64,000 nt of DNA, taken from CALBPI01 sp038529355. GTDB lineage: Bacteria; Pseudomonadota; Gammaproteobacteria; Steroidobacterales; Woeseiaceae. The translations under genes were made by a program, and so were the position numbers. Positions 1-8,711 of this stretch are shown one piece after another (the stretch's first letter is position 1; the number at the start of each line of letters is the position of its first letter). The notes under the pieces were generated by a model. It saw nothing but the letters and a program-made list of their open reading frames with translations, had not been told where the DNA came from and did not search any database. Where the stretch lies: the NCBI GenBank assembly GCA_038529355.1, contig JBCBDU010000014.1, forward strand, positions 1-64,000, given 5' to 3'.

Positions 1-1
1 T

Positions 2-37
2 CGTGGCGTCATCACTTTTTTCGGATCGATGGTTTAA
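2..37 (+). CDS. 3' end of an upstream gene (partial)
   Basis: An open frame enters from the left edge and ends at a TAA that shares its last base with the ATG of the next gene (TAATG). Its last residues read ...TFFGSMV. Overlapping stop and start codons indicate that this gene is the preceding member of the exporter operon. A catalytically active ABC half-transporter would fit there, because the following gene has a dead ATPase domain, but eleven residues cannot show this. Confidence 0.4.
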   Translation, partial: RGVITFFGSMV

Positions 38-1785
38 TGGCTGAAAACAGTCTGGTTAAGCAGCGCACGCTGCCTGAATTATTTCGCTATATCGGCATAA
101 TTCTCGGCCCGGAACGACCTTTTTACACGCTGGCGATTATTTACGGACTCGGCATCGGATTGTTGTCCCTCGCCACGCCGATTTCGGTGCAGATGCTGAT
201 CAACTCGATCGTCAACACCGGCCTTGCAGCGCCGTTGGTCGTACTGTCGCTGACGTTGCTGGCGTTGCTGTTAATTGCCGTGGCGCTGAATGCGCTGCGG
301 CTGCACCTCGTCGATGTTTTCGGGCGCAGATTCTACGCGCGTATGGTGTCGGAGATTGCGTTGCGCGCAATGTATGCATTGAATCCGTTTTTTGACGACA
401 ACAGCGCGGGCCCGCTGTTCAATCGCTACTTTGACATCATTATTGTCATGAAGCGTATTCCGTACCTGCTTGTCGGTGGCTTCTCCATTTTGTTGCAGGC
501 CGCCGTCGGTTTCGTGTTGACGTCGCTCTACCACCCCCTGTTCCTCGGCTTTAACCTTGTGATGATTGTGCTTATCTGGTTGATTTGGCTGATCTGGGGT
601 AACCGGGCGATCAAGAGTGCGATGGATCTGTCGCACAAAAAACATGCCACGGCAGCGTGGATAGAAGGTCTCGCTGCATCAAACGGTTTCTTCAAAACAC
701 AACGGCACATTGACAAGGCGCTGCGCGAAACGGACGCGGCGACTGCCGACTATATGTCGGCGCACAAGCGACATTTTTCGCACTACTTTTCGCAAGCGGT
801 TGCGTTCCTGTTGTTGTATGCGTTCGCAAGCGCCAGTCTGTTGGGGCTTGGCGGTTGGCTCGTGATTCAGGGTGAGCTGTCGATTGGCCAGCTCGTTGCC
901 GCAGAGCTTGTGCTTTCGGCGGTGTTCCTCGGGTTGTCGCAGTTGGGCACCTACTTGTCGTATTTTTTTGATCTGTGCGCTGCAGTCGACGAATTGTCGT
1001 TGTTCGATGAAATCGAGCAGGAAGACGCCGAGGGTGGTGATGAACATCTGCCGGGCTCGGCGCTGACGCTGGTCGAAGCGCGCGGCGAGACGCGCGGGAT
1101 TGCGGCGCGGTTCGATTTTGAGCTGCCGGCGGCGTCGATGACGTTTGCGCGTGCGCCGAGTTATGCGGTGCAGCGGCTGTTTACCAATTTCATGAAACGG
1201 CATGGTTCGCCGACATCGGGCTATATCACGGTCGGTGGCGTCGACACGCATTCGATCAAGGCGCACGCACTGCGCCACGAAGTCATGGTGCTGGACCGTC
1301 CGAACACGACCGAAATGTCGATACGAGATTTTCTTACGTTGAGTGCTGAAAACGTATCGTCGGCGAGTATTGTGGATGCGTTGGAAATCGTTGGCTTGAC
1401 CGCGGTTATTGGCAAGTTGCCCAACGGTATTGATCATCGTGTTGCGTCGACTGGTTGGCCGCTATCGGTTGCCGAGATGATGCAACTGAAGCTGGCCGCG
1501 GCAATTATCGCTGAGCCGCGCGTGCTGATTCTGAATCAGATCTACGACATGCTGCCCTACGAGCAGCTGATGCGCGTGCTGCGCAAGCTCCGGCAATGTG
1601 AGGACATGAGCATCATCTATTTCTCTAACCGCGACGTCCCGCACGATTTCAGTAACTATCTATACATGGGGCGTAGTCAGCAGCGCGTGTTTGGTGATCG
1701 CGTGACGTTTACAGAACACTATGCAGAGCGCGTCGAAGCACGACGCCTCAGTGAACAGGGCGGATCGGAGGCAGCCAATGCCTAA
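37..1785 (+). CDS. ABC-type half-exporter with a degenerate nucleotide-binding domain
   Basis: Inner-membrane subunit of a type I secretion-like exporter. Residues 25-315 form an ABC exporter membrane domain with about six hydrophobic segments (near 30-50, 65-88, 142-164, 168-188, 254-277 and 283-310). Residues 340-560 have the outline of an ABC ATPase domain, but all catalytic motifs are lost. The Walker A position (about 371-379) reads ARAPSYAVQ with no Gly-Lys-Ser/Thr. The signature is LSVAEMMQ (476-483). Walker B ends in LNQ (499-501) where LDE is expected. The H-loop reads SNRD (530-533) with no His. The domain should not hydrolyse ATP, so an active partner is probably needed; the truncated upstream gene is a candidate. 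The stop overlaps the start of the HlyD-like gene by eight bases, indicating coupled translation. Confidence 0.85.
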   Translation: MAENSLVKQRTLPELFRYIGIILGPERPFYTLAIIYGLGIGLLSLATPISVQMLINSIVNTGLAAPLVVLSLTLLALLLIAVALNALRLHLVDVFGRRFYARMVSEIALRAMYALNPFFDDNSAGPLFNRYFDIIIVMKRIPYLLVGGFSILLQAAVGFVLTSLYHPLFLGFNLVMIVLIWLIWLIWGNRAIKSAMDLSHKKHATAAWIEGLAASNGFFKTQRHIDKALRETDAATADYMSAHKRHFSHYFSQAVAFLLLYAFASASLLGLGGWLVIQGELSIGQLVAAELVLSAVFLGLSQLGTYLSYFFDLCAAVDELSLFDEIEQEDAEGGDEHLPGSALTLVEARGETRGIAARFDFELPAASMTFARAPSYAVQRLFTNFMKRHGSPTSGYITVGGVDTHSIKAHALRHEVMVLDRPNTTEMSIRDFLTLSAENVSSASIVDALEIVGLTAVIGKLPNGIDHRVASTGWPLSVAEMMQLKLAAAIIAEPRVLILNQIYDMLPYEQLMRVLRKLRQCEDMSIIYFSNRDVPHDFSNYLYMGRSQQRVFGDRVTFTEHYAERVEARRLSEQGGSEAANA

Positions 1786-2800
1786 TCTTACCCATCACGG
1801 CGAATACTTCACGACGCTTGCGGCGATCAAGACGCCGCGTGTCACGCGCATCGTCGCGTGGATGCTCATTCTGCTGATCGTTGGCGTTGTTGTGTTCTTG
1901 ACTACGGTGCCGTGGATTCAAACGACATCGGGCGGCGGACGCGTGACGGCGTTGAATCCGAATGATCGCCAACAAGAGATCAACGCACTGGTGTCCGGCC
2001 GAATCCAGGAATGGTTCGTGCAAGATGGCATGCAAGTGTCAATTGGTGATCCGATCGTCAAGATTGTTGATAACGATCCGTTGTTGTTGCAGCGACTGCA
2101 GGCCGAGCGCTCGCAGGTTGCGGCCAAGCTTGCGGCAGCGCGTAGCGCGCGGGAGACGGCAGAGATCGATCTGCGGCGCACGCGCGATTTGTACGAACAG
2201 GGACTGGACTCGCGGCGCAACTACGAGCAGGCGCAAATCCGCGTGCAGAATATGGGTGCAGAAGTGGCGACGATTTCTGCCGAGCTGCAGCGCGCCGAGA
2301 TCAACATTTCGCGGCAATCCGTGCAAACGATCACGGCGCCGCGCGATGGTGTCATTCTGTCGGTGAGCGCCGGCGATGCCGCGACCTACATTTCCGCCGG
2401 TGCGCCAGTGGCGACGTTTGTGCCGAATAACGTCAAGCGCGCGGTTGAAATTTTTGTCAGTGGGCGTGACGTGGCACTGGTCAAGCGCGGCGATAAGGCT
2501 CGGTTGCAGTTTGAAGGTTGGCCGGCCGTGCAATTCAGTGGCTGGCCGTCTGTTGCTATTGGCACGTTTGGCGCGTTGGTGATTTCTGTCGATGCGTCAG
2601 CACAACCGAATGGTTTGTTCCGTGTGTTGCTGGTTGAGGATCCATCCGATGCGCATCCGTGGCCAGACGATAACTTCGTCCGCTTCGGCGCCAAGGTGCG
2701 TGGTTGGATCTTGCTCAATGAGGTGAATGTCGGTTATGAAATCTGGCGCCAGTTGAACAATTTCCCGCCGGACTTTCCCGCGAACACTGCACCCAACTAA
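1778..2800 (+). CDS. HlyD-family membrane fusion (adaptor) protein
   Basis: Periplasmic adaptor linking the inner-membrane exporter to an outer-membrane channel. I chose the ATG inside the end of the previous gene because it has a GGAGG-like ribosome site just upstream and gives a normal cytoplasmic tail; an upstream in-frame start at 1721 would add 19 polar residues. One membrane helix lies at about residues 24-46. It is followed by a biotinyl-lipoyl-like half, a charged helical hairpin (about 100-190, heptad-like runs of Arg, Glu and Ala), the second lipoyl half (TAPRDGVI near 200) and a beta-barrel region. The length of 340 residues is on the short side for HlyD proteins. It lies between the ABC and TolC-like genes, one base before the latter. 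Confidence 0.88.
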   Translation: MPNLTHHGEYFTTLAAIKTPRVTRIVAWMLILLIVGVVVFLTTVPWIQTTSGGGRVTALNPNDRQQEINALVSGRIQEWFVQDGMQVSIGDPIVKIVDNDPLLLQRLQAERSQVAAKLAAARSARETAEIDLRRTRDLYEQGLDSRRNYEQAQIRVQNMGAEVATISAELQRAEINISRQSVQTITAPRDGVILSVSAGDAATYISAGAPVATFVPNNVKRAVEIFVSGRDVALVKRGDKARLQFEGWPAVQFSGWPSVAIGTFGALVISVDASAQPNGLFRVLLVEDPSDAHPWPDDNFVRFGAKVRGWILLNEVNVGYEIWRQLNNFPPDFPANTAPN

Positions 2801-2801
2801 C

Positions 2802-4205
2802 ATGTACAGAGTCGTTCTTGTTCTACTGCTATTCAGTGTCTGTTGCACCGGCGCGCGCGCCGAAGTACTGCAATTGGATGCGTTGCTGACGTCCAGCAGC
2901 AGACACGTACCGGCCATTCAGGCCGCGATGGCGAAACGAGACGCAACCGCACAGGCTGCCGTTACCGCGCGTGGCGCGTTCGATTTGCAGGTCGGATCGG
3001 AAGCGTTCAGTCGTGCAAGCGGCTTTTACGATGGCATCTCGGTGCTGGGTAAGGCCGAACAGCCGATCCGCGATTTCGGTGCCAACGTCTACGGTCAATA
3101 TCGTATTTCCAGTGGCGATTTTCCGATTTATGAAGACGTCAACTTCACCAACCTTGGTGGTCAGGCTAAAGTCGGTGTGGTGTTGTCGTTGCTCAAGGAT
3201 CGCGATATTGATGAACGTCGCTTTGCCTTGACTGATGCGGATCTGGCGATCGAAGGAGCCGATTTCGACGTGCTGATCTCGCAGATCAGCGTGCAACAAA
3301 GTGCGGCTGCAGCTTATTGGCGGTGGGTTGCGGCAGGTAGGCGGCTGGCGGTCTTTCGCGATTTGCTCGCCATCGCCGAAGAGCGTGACGTGGGCTTGCG
3401 CAAGGAAGTCGAAAGCGGCGCACGCGCCCGGTTTTTCTTGATTGAGAACCAGCAAACGATTACGCAACGGCGTGGCCTCGTAACGGCCGCCAATCGTGAC
3501 TACCAGTTAGCGGCTAACCAGTTGGCGATGTTCTGGCGCGACGATGAGGGTGTGCCCACAGTTCCTGATGCCAGCATGCTGCCGCCGGATCTGACCAGCG
3601 ATCGCGATGCACCGCTACGTGCGCTGGAAGGCATAGCGCAGACATTGGCCGGACGCCCCGATCTTGCACGCCTGCAGAACACGATTCAGCGCGCCGCAGC
3701 TCGCATACAGTTGCAACAGAACAATCTGCGGCCGCAACTGGACGTGCGGCTGGAGGTTGCCGAAGGGCTCGGCGGTGTCGGCGAGGGTGGCGTTTCGCGT
3801 GATAGCACCGACACGATCGTTGCCGTCAATTTCTCGGTGCCGATCCAGCGCCGCGCGGCGAAGGGGCGGCTGGCTGCTGCCGAGGCTCGGTTAGACGCGT
3901 TGCAGTTGGAGCGCCAGCAACTGGAGGAACAGATTGATCTGGAGTTGAAAGGCATCATGTTGTCGTTGCGCTATGCCGAGCAGCTTGCGGCGCTCGCAAG
4001 CCTTGAAGTGGATCAGTCCGAGCAATTGCAGCGCGCCGAGCAAATCCGTTTTCGCAACGGCGCGAGTGACTTCTTCCTGGTCAACGTTCGTGAGACGGCC
4101 GTCGCCAATGCGCGCGTTAAAGAGATTTCGGCGCGGCTGCAAACTCGCATCGCCGAAACGAACTTTGATGCGGCGACGATCAATATCACCAATCTTGGGT
4201 TGTAA
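2802..4205 (+). CDS. TolC-like outer membrane efflux/secretion channel
   Basis: Outer-membrane channel of the tripartite exporter. It starts with a Sec signal peptide (hydrophobic core VVLVLLLFSVCC, cleavage near ARA-E). The 467-residue body has the alternating long helices and short strands of the TolC/OEP family, with Gln- and Ala-rich coiled-coil stretches around residues 160-230 and 340-440. The start follows the adaptor stop by one base. No transported protein is encoded beside the channel in this window: there is no RTX repeat protein and no small double-glycine peptide, so the cargo is unknown. Confidence 0.85.
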   Translation: MYRVVLVLLLFSVCCTGARAEVLQLDALLTSSSRHVPAIQAAMAKRDATAQAAVTARGAFDLQVGSEAFSRASGFYDGISVLGKAEQPIRDFGANVYGQYRISSGDFPIYEDVNFTNLGGQAKVGVVLSLLKDRDIDERRFALTDADLAIEGADFDVLISQISVQQSAAAAYWRWVAAGRRLAVFRDLLAIAEERDVGLRKEVESGARARFFLIENQQTITQRRGLVTAANRDYQLAANQLAMFWRDDEGVPTVPDASMLPPDLTSDRDAPLRALEGIAQTLAGRPDLARLQNTIQRAAARIQLQQNNLRPQLDVRLEVAEGLGGVGEGGVSRDSTDTIVAVNFSVPIQRRAAKGRLAAAEARLDALQLERQQLEEQIDLELKGIMLSLRYAEQLAALASLEVDQSEQLQRAEQIRFRNGASDFFLVNVRETAVANARVKEISARLQTRIAETNFDAATINITNLGL

Positions 4206-4373
4206 TTTTTAACATAATCTTGGCTGCAACTGAGTAGCAATCGAGTAGCGATTTACCGGATAGCCCTGTTGCATCCGGGTTCGGTGCCGTTTTGTGACTT
4301 GCTTCGCCTAAAGATTGTGTTGCCGCTGCCGATACGCTCCTGGTCAGACTAAAACCTGCCTTGGAGAGAGACA
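4206..4373 (+). promoter_or_regulatory. Leader region of the pilus operon
   Basis: This 168-base gap separates the exporter operon from the pilus operon and should hold the pilus promoter. It contains short complementary segments (AATCTT early, AAGATT late) that could pair in a leader RNA. A good ribosome site, GGAGAGAGA, ends the gap just before the prepilin ATG. I looked for a cyclic-di-GMP riboswitch and a sigma54 promoter and saw no convincing match to either. Confidence 0.35.
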
Positions 4374-4943
4374 ATGAAGCAGCGACAAGCTGGATTTACC
4401 CTGATGGAGATGATTGGCGTTGTTGCCGTCATTGCCATCCTTGCCTCAATGGCAACCCCGATGATTTTCGATGCGATCCGCAATGCGCGCGTGACCGCAT
4501 TTGTTGAAGATGTGAACGTTGTGCGAACCGCAGTAGCCCGGTACTACCAGGACACTAGTTCATTTCCAGATCATCGCAACAACACGACAAACTTGAGTCA
4601 GCGGCGATTGCTGTCTAACAATCCCGCCAGCCCTGTTGGTGGTTGGAATGGCCCGTACCTTGAGACCGATTTAGAAAACCCTTTTAACGAGGGGTCGTTC
4701 GGCGGAGTGTTGTTCGAGTCCAACGCAAACTACCAGTTCGATCTGGACGGCGATGGCAACATCGATACAACGCGAGTCTCCGTACTGCGCATGGATGGCG
4801 TGTCGGATAGCGAAGCGAAAAAGATCAGCAACATACTCGACGGTGATGGAGATGTAACCACTGGAAATGGTGCATGGAACGTTGCCGGTCGCGTAAAACG
4901 CTATGGTTCCGGCGGCATCATCGTATACCTCGCGCAAGAATAG
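4374..4943 (+). CDS. Type IV pilin-like prepilin (GspG/MSHA-like major subunit candidate)
   Basis: A secreted fibre subunit. The class III signal is clear: a short basic leader ends at Gly7, mature residue 1 is Phe8, and Glu12 is at position +5 (GFTLMEM), followed by a hydrophobic helix (residues 13-31). The globular part of about 150 residues ends in an acidic stretch with DLDGDGNID, a possible calcium site of the kind that stabilises GspG-type pseudopilins. At 189 residues it is a normal pilin size. As the first gene of the operon and nearest the promoter, it is the better candidate for the main subunit. A prepilin peptidase is needed for processing and is not in this window. Confidence 0.85.
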   Translation: MKQRQAGFTLMEMIGVVAVIAILASMATPMIFDAIRNARVTAFVEDVNVVRTAVARYYQDTSSFPDHRNNTTNLSQRRLLSNNPASPVGGWNGPYLETDLENPFNEGSFGGVLFESNANYQFDLDGDGNIDTTRVSVLRMDGVSDSEAKKISNILDGDGDVTTGNGAWNVAGRVKRYGSGGIIVYLAQE

Positions 4944-4973
4944 TCGATAACGACGATCTCTTGAGCTGATGCA

Positions 4974-6701
4974 ATGAGTGCACAGACAGATCGGACCGCG
5001 GCGTACTGGAGTTCGCTGACCGATAAGATTGCGGCGACCAGTCGCTCGAAGATGACGTTGGGTAGCCGCCTGAAGGCGGCTGGCCTTGTCACCGACGCGC
5101 AACTGGATCTCGCCCTGCGTGAACAAAAACGCAGCGGTAAATTGCTCGGTGAGGTGCTGATCGAGCTGGGATTCGTTTCCGCGGAAGCGATCACAGAGAC
5201 GCTTGCGAGCGACGCGCAGACCGAAGTCGTCGATGTGCGCAACACGCATATTGACGACGACATTCTGAAGCTCGTCGAGTATGAGACCGCCAAAAAGTAC
5301 AAGCTGATTCCGCTGTCGGTGACTGACGGCATGTTGAAGACGGCGTTTGCCGATGCCTTCAATGTCGTGGCCATCGATCATCTCGAGCGCGAAACCGGTT
5401 ACACCATCAACGTCGTGACGGCGCCAAAGGGTCATATCCTCGACGCGATCGCGCGCCACTACGCCCAGGGTCGTTCGATTGCCGACACCATTGACCAGAT
5501 CATGGTGGCGGGAAACCTCCCAAGTGAAGATGAGGCAGTCAACGAATCACCACTGGTTCGACTGGTTGACCAAATCATCTCACTGGGTATCAAGAAGGGT
5601 GCCACTGACATTCATATAGAGCCGGCTGACAAGGTCGTTCGGGTGCGCATGCGCATTGATGGCGTGCTACGCCAGGAAGTGCTGATTCCGAAATTGATTC
5701 AACCGGCGCTGACTGCGCGGATGAAGCTGATCGCCAACCTCAACATCACCGAGAAGCGGGTCCCGCAAGACGGCCGTATCCGGTTCGACTACGGGCAGAA
5801 CTTCATTGATTTGCGCGTGTCGACGCTGCCGACGAATGCCGGCGAAAGCGTTGTACTGCGTATTCTGGATCGCAGCACCAATCGTTTGAGCATGCGTGAT
5901 CTGGGTTTTTCACGTGAGCACAAGAACGCTATCGAGAAGATGGTTGGCATGCCCTACGGTATGGTGTTGGTGACAGGACCTACCGGCAGCGGCAAGACAA
6001 CGACGCTGTATACCGCGCTGCGACTGGTGCAGTCTGACGTGCGCAGTGTGTTTACGCTGGAAGATCCGATTGAGTATTCGCTGGATTCCATTCGCCAGTC
6101 GCAGATCAAGCCCGAGGTCGGTATGGATTTTGCTGCTGGGTTGCGTGCCCTGTTGCGTCAAGACCCCGACGTCATCCTGATTGGCGAGATTCGCGACACT
6201 GAAACCGCCCAGATGGCGACACGTGCAGCGCTCACCGGTCACCTTGTGCTGTCGACGCTGCATACCAATGACGCGGTTGGTGTTATCCCGCGCCTGATTG
6301 ATATGGGGGTCGATCGATACATGTTGCCGCCTGCGCTGTCAGCGATCATTGCGCAGCGGTTGGTGCGCAGGATCTGCGCCGACTGCAAACAAGAAGTTGC
6401 AAGCTCGGATGACATGATCGCATCGCTCGGTTTGAGCGAAGCGTTGCCGGCAGGGGTTGCGCTGTTTCATGGCGAGGGCTGCAAGGAGTGCAACGGCACC
6501 GGTTATCGCGGCCGGCAGGTGATCTACGAGATTCTGAACGTCGACGAGCGATTCCATGGTCCGATCATTGAAGGTGCCAGTGCCGGAGACATCAAGGCAC
6601 TGGCTATCGAAGGTGGCATGACGTCGATGCTCGATGACGGTATTGGCAAGGCCGTTGCCGGTACGACCACTCTGGAGGAAGTGCTGCGGGTTGTCCGCTA
6701 G
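4974..6701 (+). CDS. mshE: MshE/GspE/PilB-type secretion ATPase with N-terminal MshEN-like domain
   Basis: Cytoplasmic hexameric ATPase that powers pilus or pseudopilus assembly. Residues 28-135 resemble the MshEN domain, with paired motifs of the LGxxL...GLV...QL...L..Q type (TLGSRLKAAGLV, then LLGEVLIELGFV) that bind cyclic-di-GMP in MshE. The catalytic core has Walker A GPTGSGKT (335-342), an Asp box EDPIEY (363-368), Walker B VILIGEIRD (400-408) and a His box STLHTND. A zinc ribbon is formed by C468, C471, C503 and C506. At 575 residues it is full length. The Arg that begins the first MshEN motif in the reference protein is Thr here, so ligand binding is a prediction. An internal start at Met27 is possible. 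Confidence 0.9.
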   Translation: MSAQTDRTAAYWSSLTDKIAATSRSKMTLGSRLKAAGLVTDAQLDLALREQKRSGKLLGEVLIELGFVSAEAITETLASDAQTEVVDVRNTHIDDDILKLVEYETAKKYKLIPLSVTDGMLKTAFADAFNVVAIDHLERETGYTINVVTAPKGHILDAIARHYAQGRSIADTIDQIMVAGNLPSEDEAVNESPLVRLVDQIISLGIKKGATDIHIEPADKVVRVRMRIDGVLRQEVLIPKLIQPALTARMKLIANLNITEKRVPQDGRIRFDYGQNFIDLRVSTLPTNAGESVVLRILDRSTNRLSMRDLGFSREHKNAIEKMVGMPYGMVLVTGPTGSGKTTTLYTALRLVQSDVRSVFTLEDPIEYSLDSIRQSQIKPEVGMDFAAGLRALLRQDPDVILIGEIRDTETAQMATRAALTGHLVLSTLHTNDAVGVIPRLIDMGVDRYMLPPALSAIIAQRLVRRICADCKQEVASSDDMIASLGLSEALPAGVALFHGEGCKECNGTGYRGRQVIYEILNVDERFHGPIIEGASAGDIKALAIEGGMTSMLDDGIGKAVAGTTTLEEVLRVVR

Positions 6702-6711
6702 CACGTCTACC

Positions 6712-7914
6712 ATGCCTGAATTTGCCTACCACTCAGTCGATAGCAAAGGTCGTGCTTCCGATGGTTCGATGTTTGCCGACAGTGAGCGCGCGCTGGAGCT
6801 GAAGCTGCGCGAGATCGGCTATTGGTTGATTGAGGCCAAGGAGCAATCGACAAAACGCAAAACGGTGAAGCTCAAGGTGCCGCGCCGTGAGTTGATCGAT
6901 TTTTTCTCCGGTGCGACGTCGTTGTTGATCGCCGGCATCCCCGTTGCTGACACGATTCGCGCGATGGCCGAAGAGACCGTGCATCCGGCGCTCAAGCACG
7001 TGCTCGAGGATGTCGGCATGAATATTCGCGCCGGTACCGAAGTCTCCGCAAGTATGCGCGCCTATCCGAGCGTTTTTTCGGAGCAGGTGTGTAATCTGAT
7101 TGAGGCCGGTGAGACCGGCGGCAATCTCGAGCATGTGTTTGCGGATATTGCCAATCACCTAGAGTGGGTCGAGCGCATTCTTGCCGACATCAAACAGGCG
7201 AGTATTTATCCGTTGATGATCCTGTCAGCGGTGGCCGGGCTCATCACGTTGATGCTGGTCTTTGTTGTGCCGCAGTTCGCCGCAATCTTTGCCGAGATGG
7301 ACATCGCGTTGCCCGCGCTGACCCAGGGTGTCGTCAGTCTCGGCGACTTTATGCGCAGCTACTGGTGGCTACTGGCGATCGCTGTCGCGGGTGTTGTGAT
7401 CTTTTTCCGTACGGTCGGTAACACGCATCCCGCTGTCGCGTTGAAAATTGACGAGATGAAACTGCGGCTGCCAATTTTTGGAACTATTCAATCACTGCTT
7501 GCGCAGTCGCAGTTTGTGCACAATCTTGCGTTAATGTTGAAGGCTGGTGTGCCGATTCTCGAATCGCTACGTTTGTCGCGCGGATTGGCTGGCAACCTTG
7601 CAATGGATCGTGCCATTAGTGAGGCAGCCGCAACGGTGGAGCAAGGCGGCAAAATCTCTGAGGCGCTGCGACCGCACCCGGTCATCTCGTCACTGACATT
7701 ACGCATGATTATTGTCGGCGAGGATTCAGGCCGGCTGGATACGACGTTGCAACAGGTAGCGGATCGTTTTGATGAAGAGATTCCGCGTCAGATCAAGCGC
7801 GTGTTCGCTGTCATGGAACCGATGATTACCCTTGCGCTGGTTGCGATTGTGGGCTTGATTGCCGGCGCGCTGTTCTTGCCGATGTTCACGCTGGTGTCGG
7901 GGTTAGGTCGATGA
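6712..7914 (+). CDS. mshG: GspF/PilC/MshG-type inner membrane platform protein
   Basis: Polytopic inner-membrane platform that couples the ATPase to fibre assembly. Its 400 residues contain the two repeated GspF domains (about 65-190 and 268-390), each with the AGxP and GExxG-type motifs (AGIPVADT...EAGETGG and AGVPILES...VGEDSG), and three hydrophobic segments (about 170-190, 222-240, 375-398). The start at 6712, ten bases after the ATPase stop, gives the usual N-terminus (MPEFAYHSVDSKG); a longer reading would run back into the ATPase gene. Its stop overlaps the next prepilin start (ATGATG). Confidence 0.92.
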   Translation: MPEFAYHSVDSKGRASDGSMFADSERALELKLREIGYWLIEAKEQSTKRKTVKLKVPRRELIDFFSGATSLLIAGIPVADTIRAMAEETVHPALKHVLEDVGMNIRAGTEVSASMRAYPSVFSEQVCNLIEAGETGGNLEHVFADIANHLEWVERILADIKQASIYPLMILSAVAGLITLMLVFVVPQFAAIFAEMDIALPALTQGVVSLGDFMRSYWWLLAIAVAGVVIFFRTVGNTHPAVALKIDEMKLRLPIFGTIQSLLAQSQFVHNLALMLKAGVPILESLRLSRGLAGNLAMDRAISEAAATVEQGGKISEALRPHPVISSLTLRMIIVGEDSGRLDTTLQQVADRFDEEIPRQIKRVFAVMEPMITLALVAIVGLIAGALFLPMFTLVSGLGR

Positions 7915-8711
7915 TGCGCATCCAACGACCGAACCAGCGCGGATTCACGTTGATGGAGCTCATCGCTGTGATGGCCATCATGGCGATTCTGTCCGCTGTG
8001 CTTGCGCCGAGTCTGATTGACGCGATCGATGATGCCTATGCGGCAGCGGAGACGGAAAATATAGCAACGCTTGCCGACGATCTGGAGCGCCATATTCGCA
8101 TCACTGGCACGCTGCCGGGGCGTAGCCTGGCCGAGTGGAGTGCCGCTATTGCTGGCACCAGTTCGACACCGCTGGCCGATGTGCAACGCAATCAGCGCGG
8201 CTACACCCGCAGCGTCTATTTCGATCCGAATTTCTTCGTTTCCGGTGGCAGTTTCAACGGCTACGTTCAAACTACCGGCCTCGCTGCGGCGCCGTTTTCG
8301 CCGCGCTTCATGTTGATCTCGAGTCTGCGTGGCAATGTGGGTGTGCTACCCAACGACGCGGTGCAGTTCGACGACATCTGGAACCGTGCGTCCGGAGCAA
8401 CGCTGGTTGAAAGTGATTCTCTCAAGATCGAGCGGCGCAACTTGCGGGGATTGTTCCACCGGTTGTTGCTCGCTAACCAGAACCCGGCGCAGGTGGCGTT
8501 TTCGTTGAATGGCAGCGGCCAGCTTGCCGTACCTGCTGCAACCGCCGGCGGCGATGGTCTGGTTTCGCGCTACGTACTGGAAGGTAGCGAAGTTGCTGTC
8601 TACGGCACGCCGTTTCCGACCGGTGGCTTACTCAGCGCCACGCTGGTGCAGGGCGATATCAGTTTGCGCTATGCCGATGATGGTGGCGTATTCGAGTGGG
8701 TGACGCCGTGA
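7911..8711 (+). CDS. Second type IV prepilin-like protein (large minor pilin)
   Basis: A prepilin with leader ending at Gly11, mature Phe12 and Glu16 at +5 (GFTLMELI), followed by a long Ala- and Met-rich helix. The globular part of about 220 residues is larger than that of the first prepilin, which suits a minor or tip subunit. It includes an acidic segment soon after the helix (DAIDDAY) and a Ser/Gly-rich middle. The ATG overlaps the platform-protein stop by four bases, and the end overlaps the next gene's likely GTG start, so these genes are probably translated as a chain. Function beyond fibre subunit cannot be read from the sequence. Confidence 0.82.
   Translation: MMRIQRPNQRGFTLMELIAVMAIMAILSAVLAPSLIDAIDDAYAAAETENIATLADDLERHIRITGTLPGRSLAEWSAAIAGTSSTPLADVQRNQRGYTRSVYFDPNFFVSGGSFNGYVQTTGLAAAPFSPRFMLISSLRGNVGVLPNDAVQFDDIWNRASGATLVESDSLKIERRNLRGLFHRLLLANQNPAQVAFSLNGSGQLAVPAATAGGDGLVSRYVLEGSEVAVYGTPFPTGGLLSATLVQGDISLRYADDGGVFEWVTP

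Noticed and set aside
679..1437. A 252-codon minus-strand open frame inside the exporter gene
   Set aside because: Arg/Gln-rich composition typical of antisense shadow; exporter frame carries clear membrane helices.
4206..4373. Possible cyclic-di-GMP riboswitch before the pilus operon
   Set aside because: I could not fit the conserved GEMM core; only scattered short complementarity is visible.
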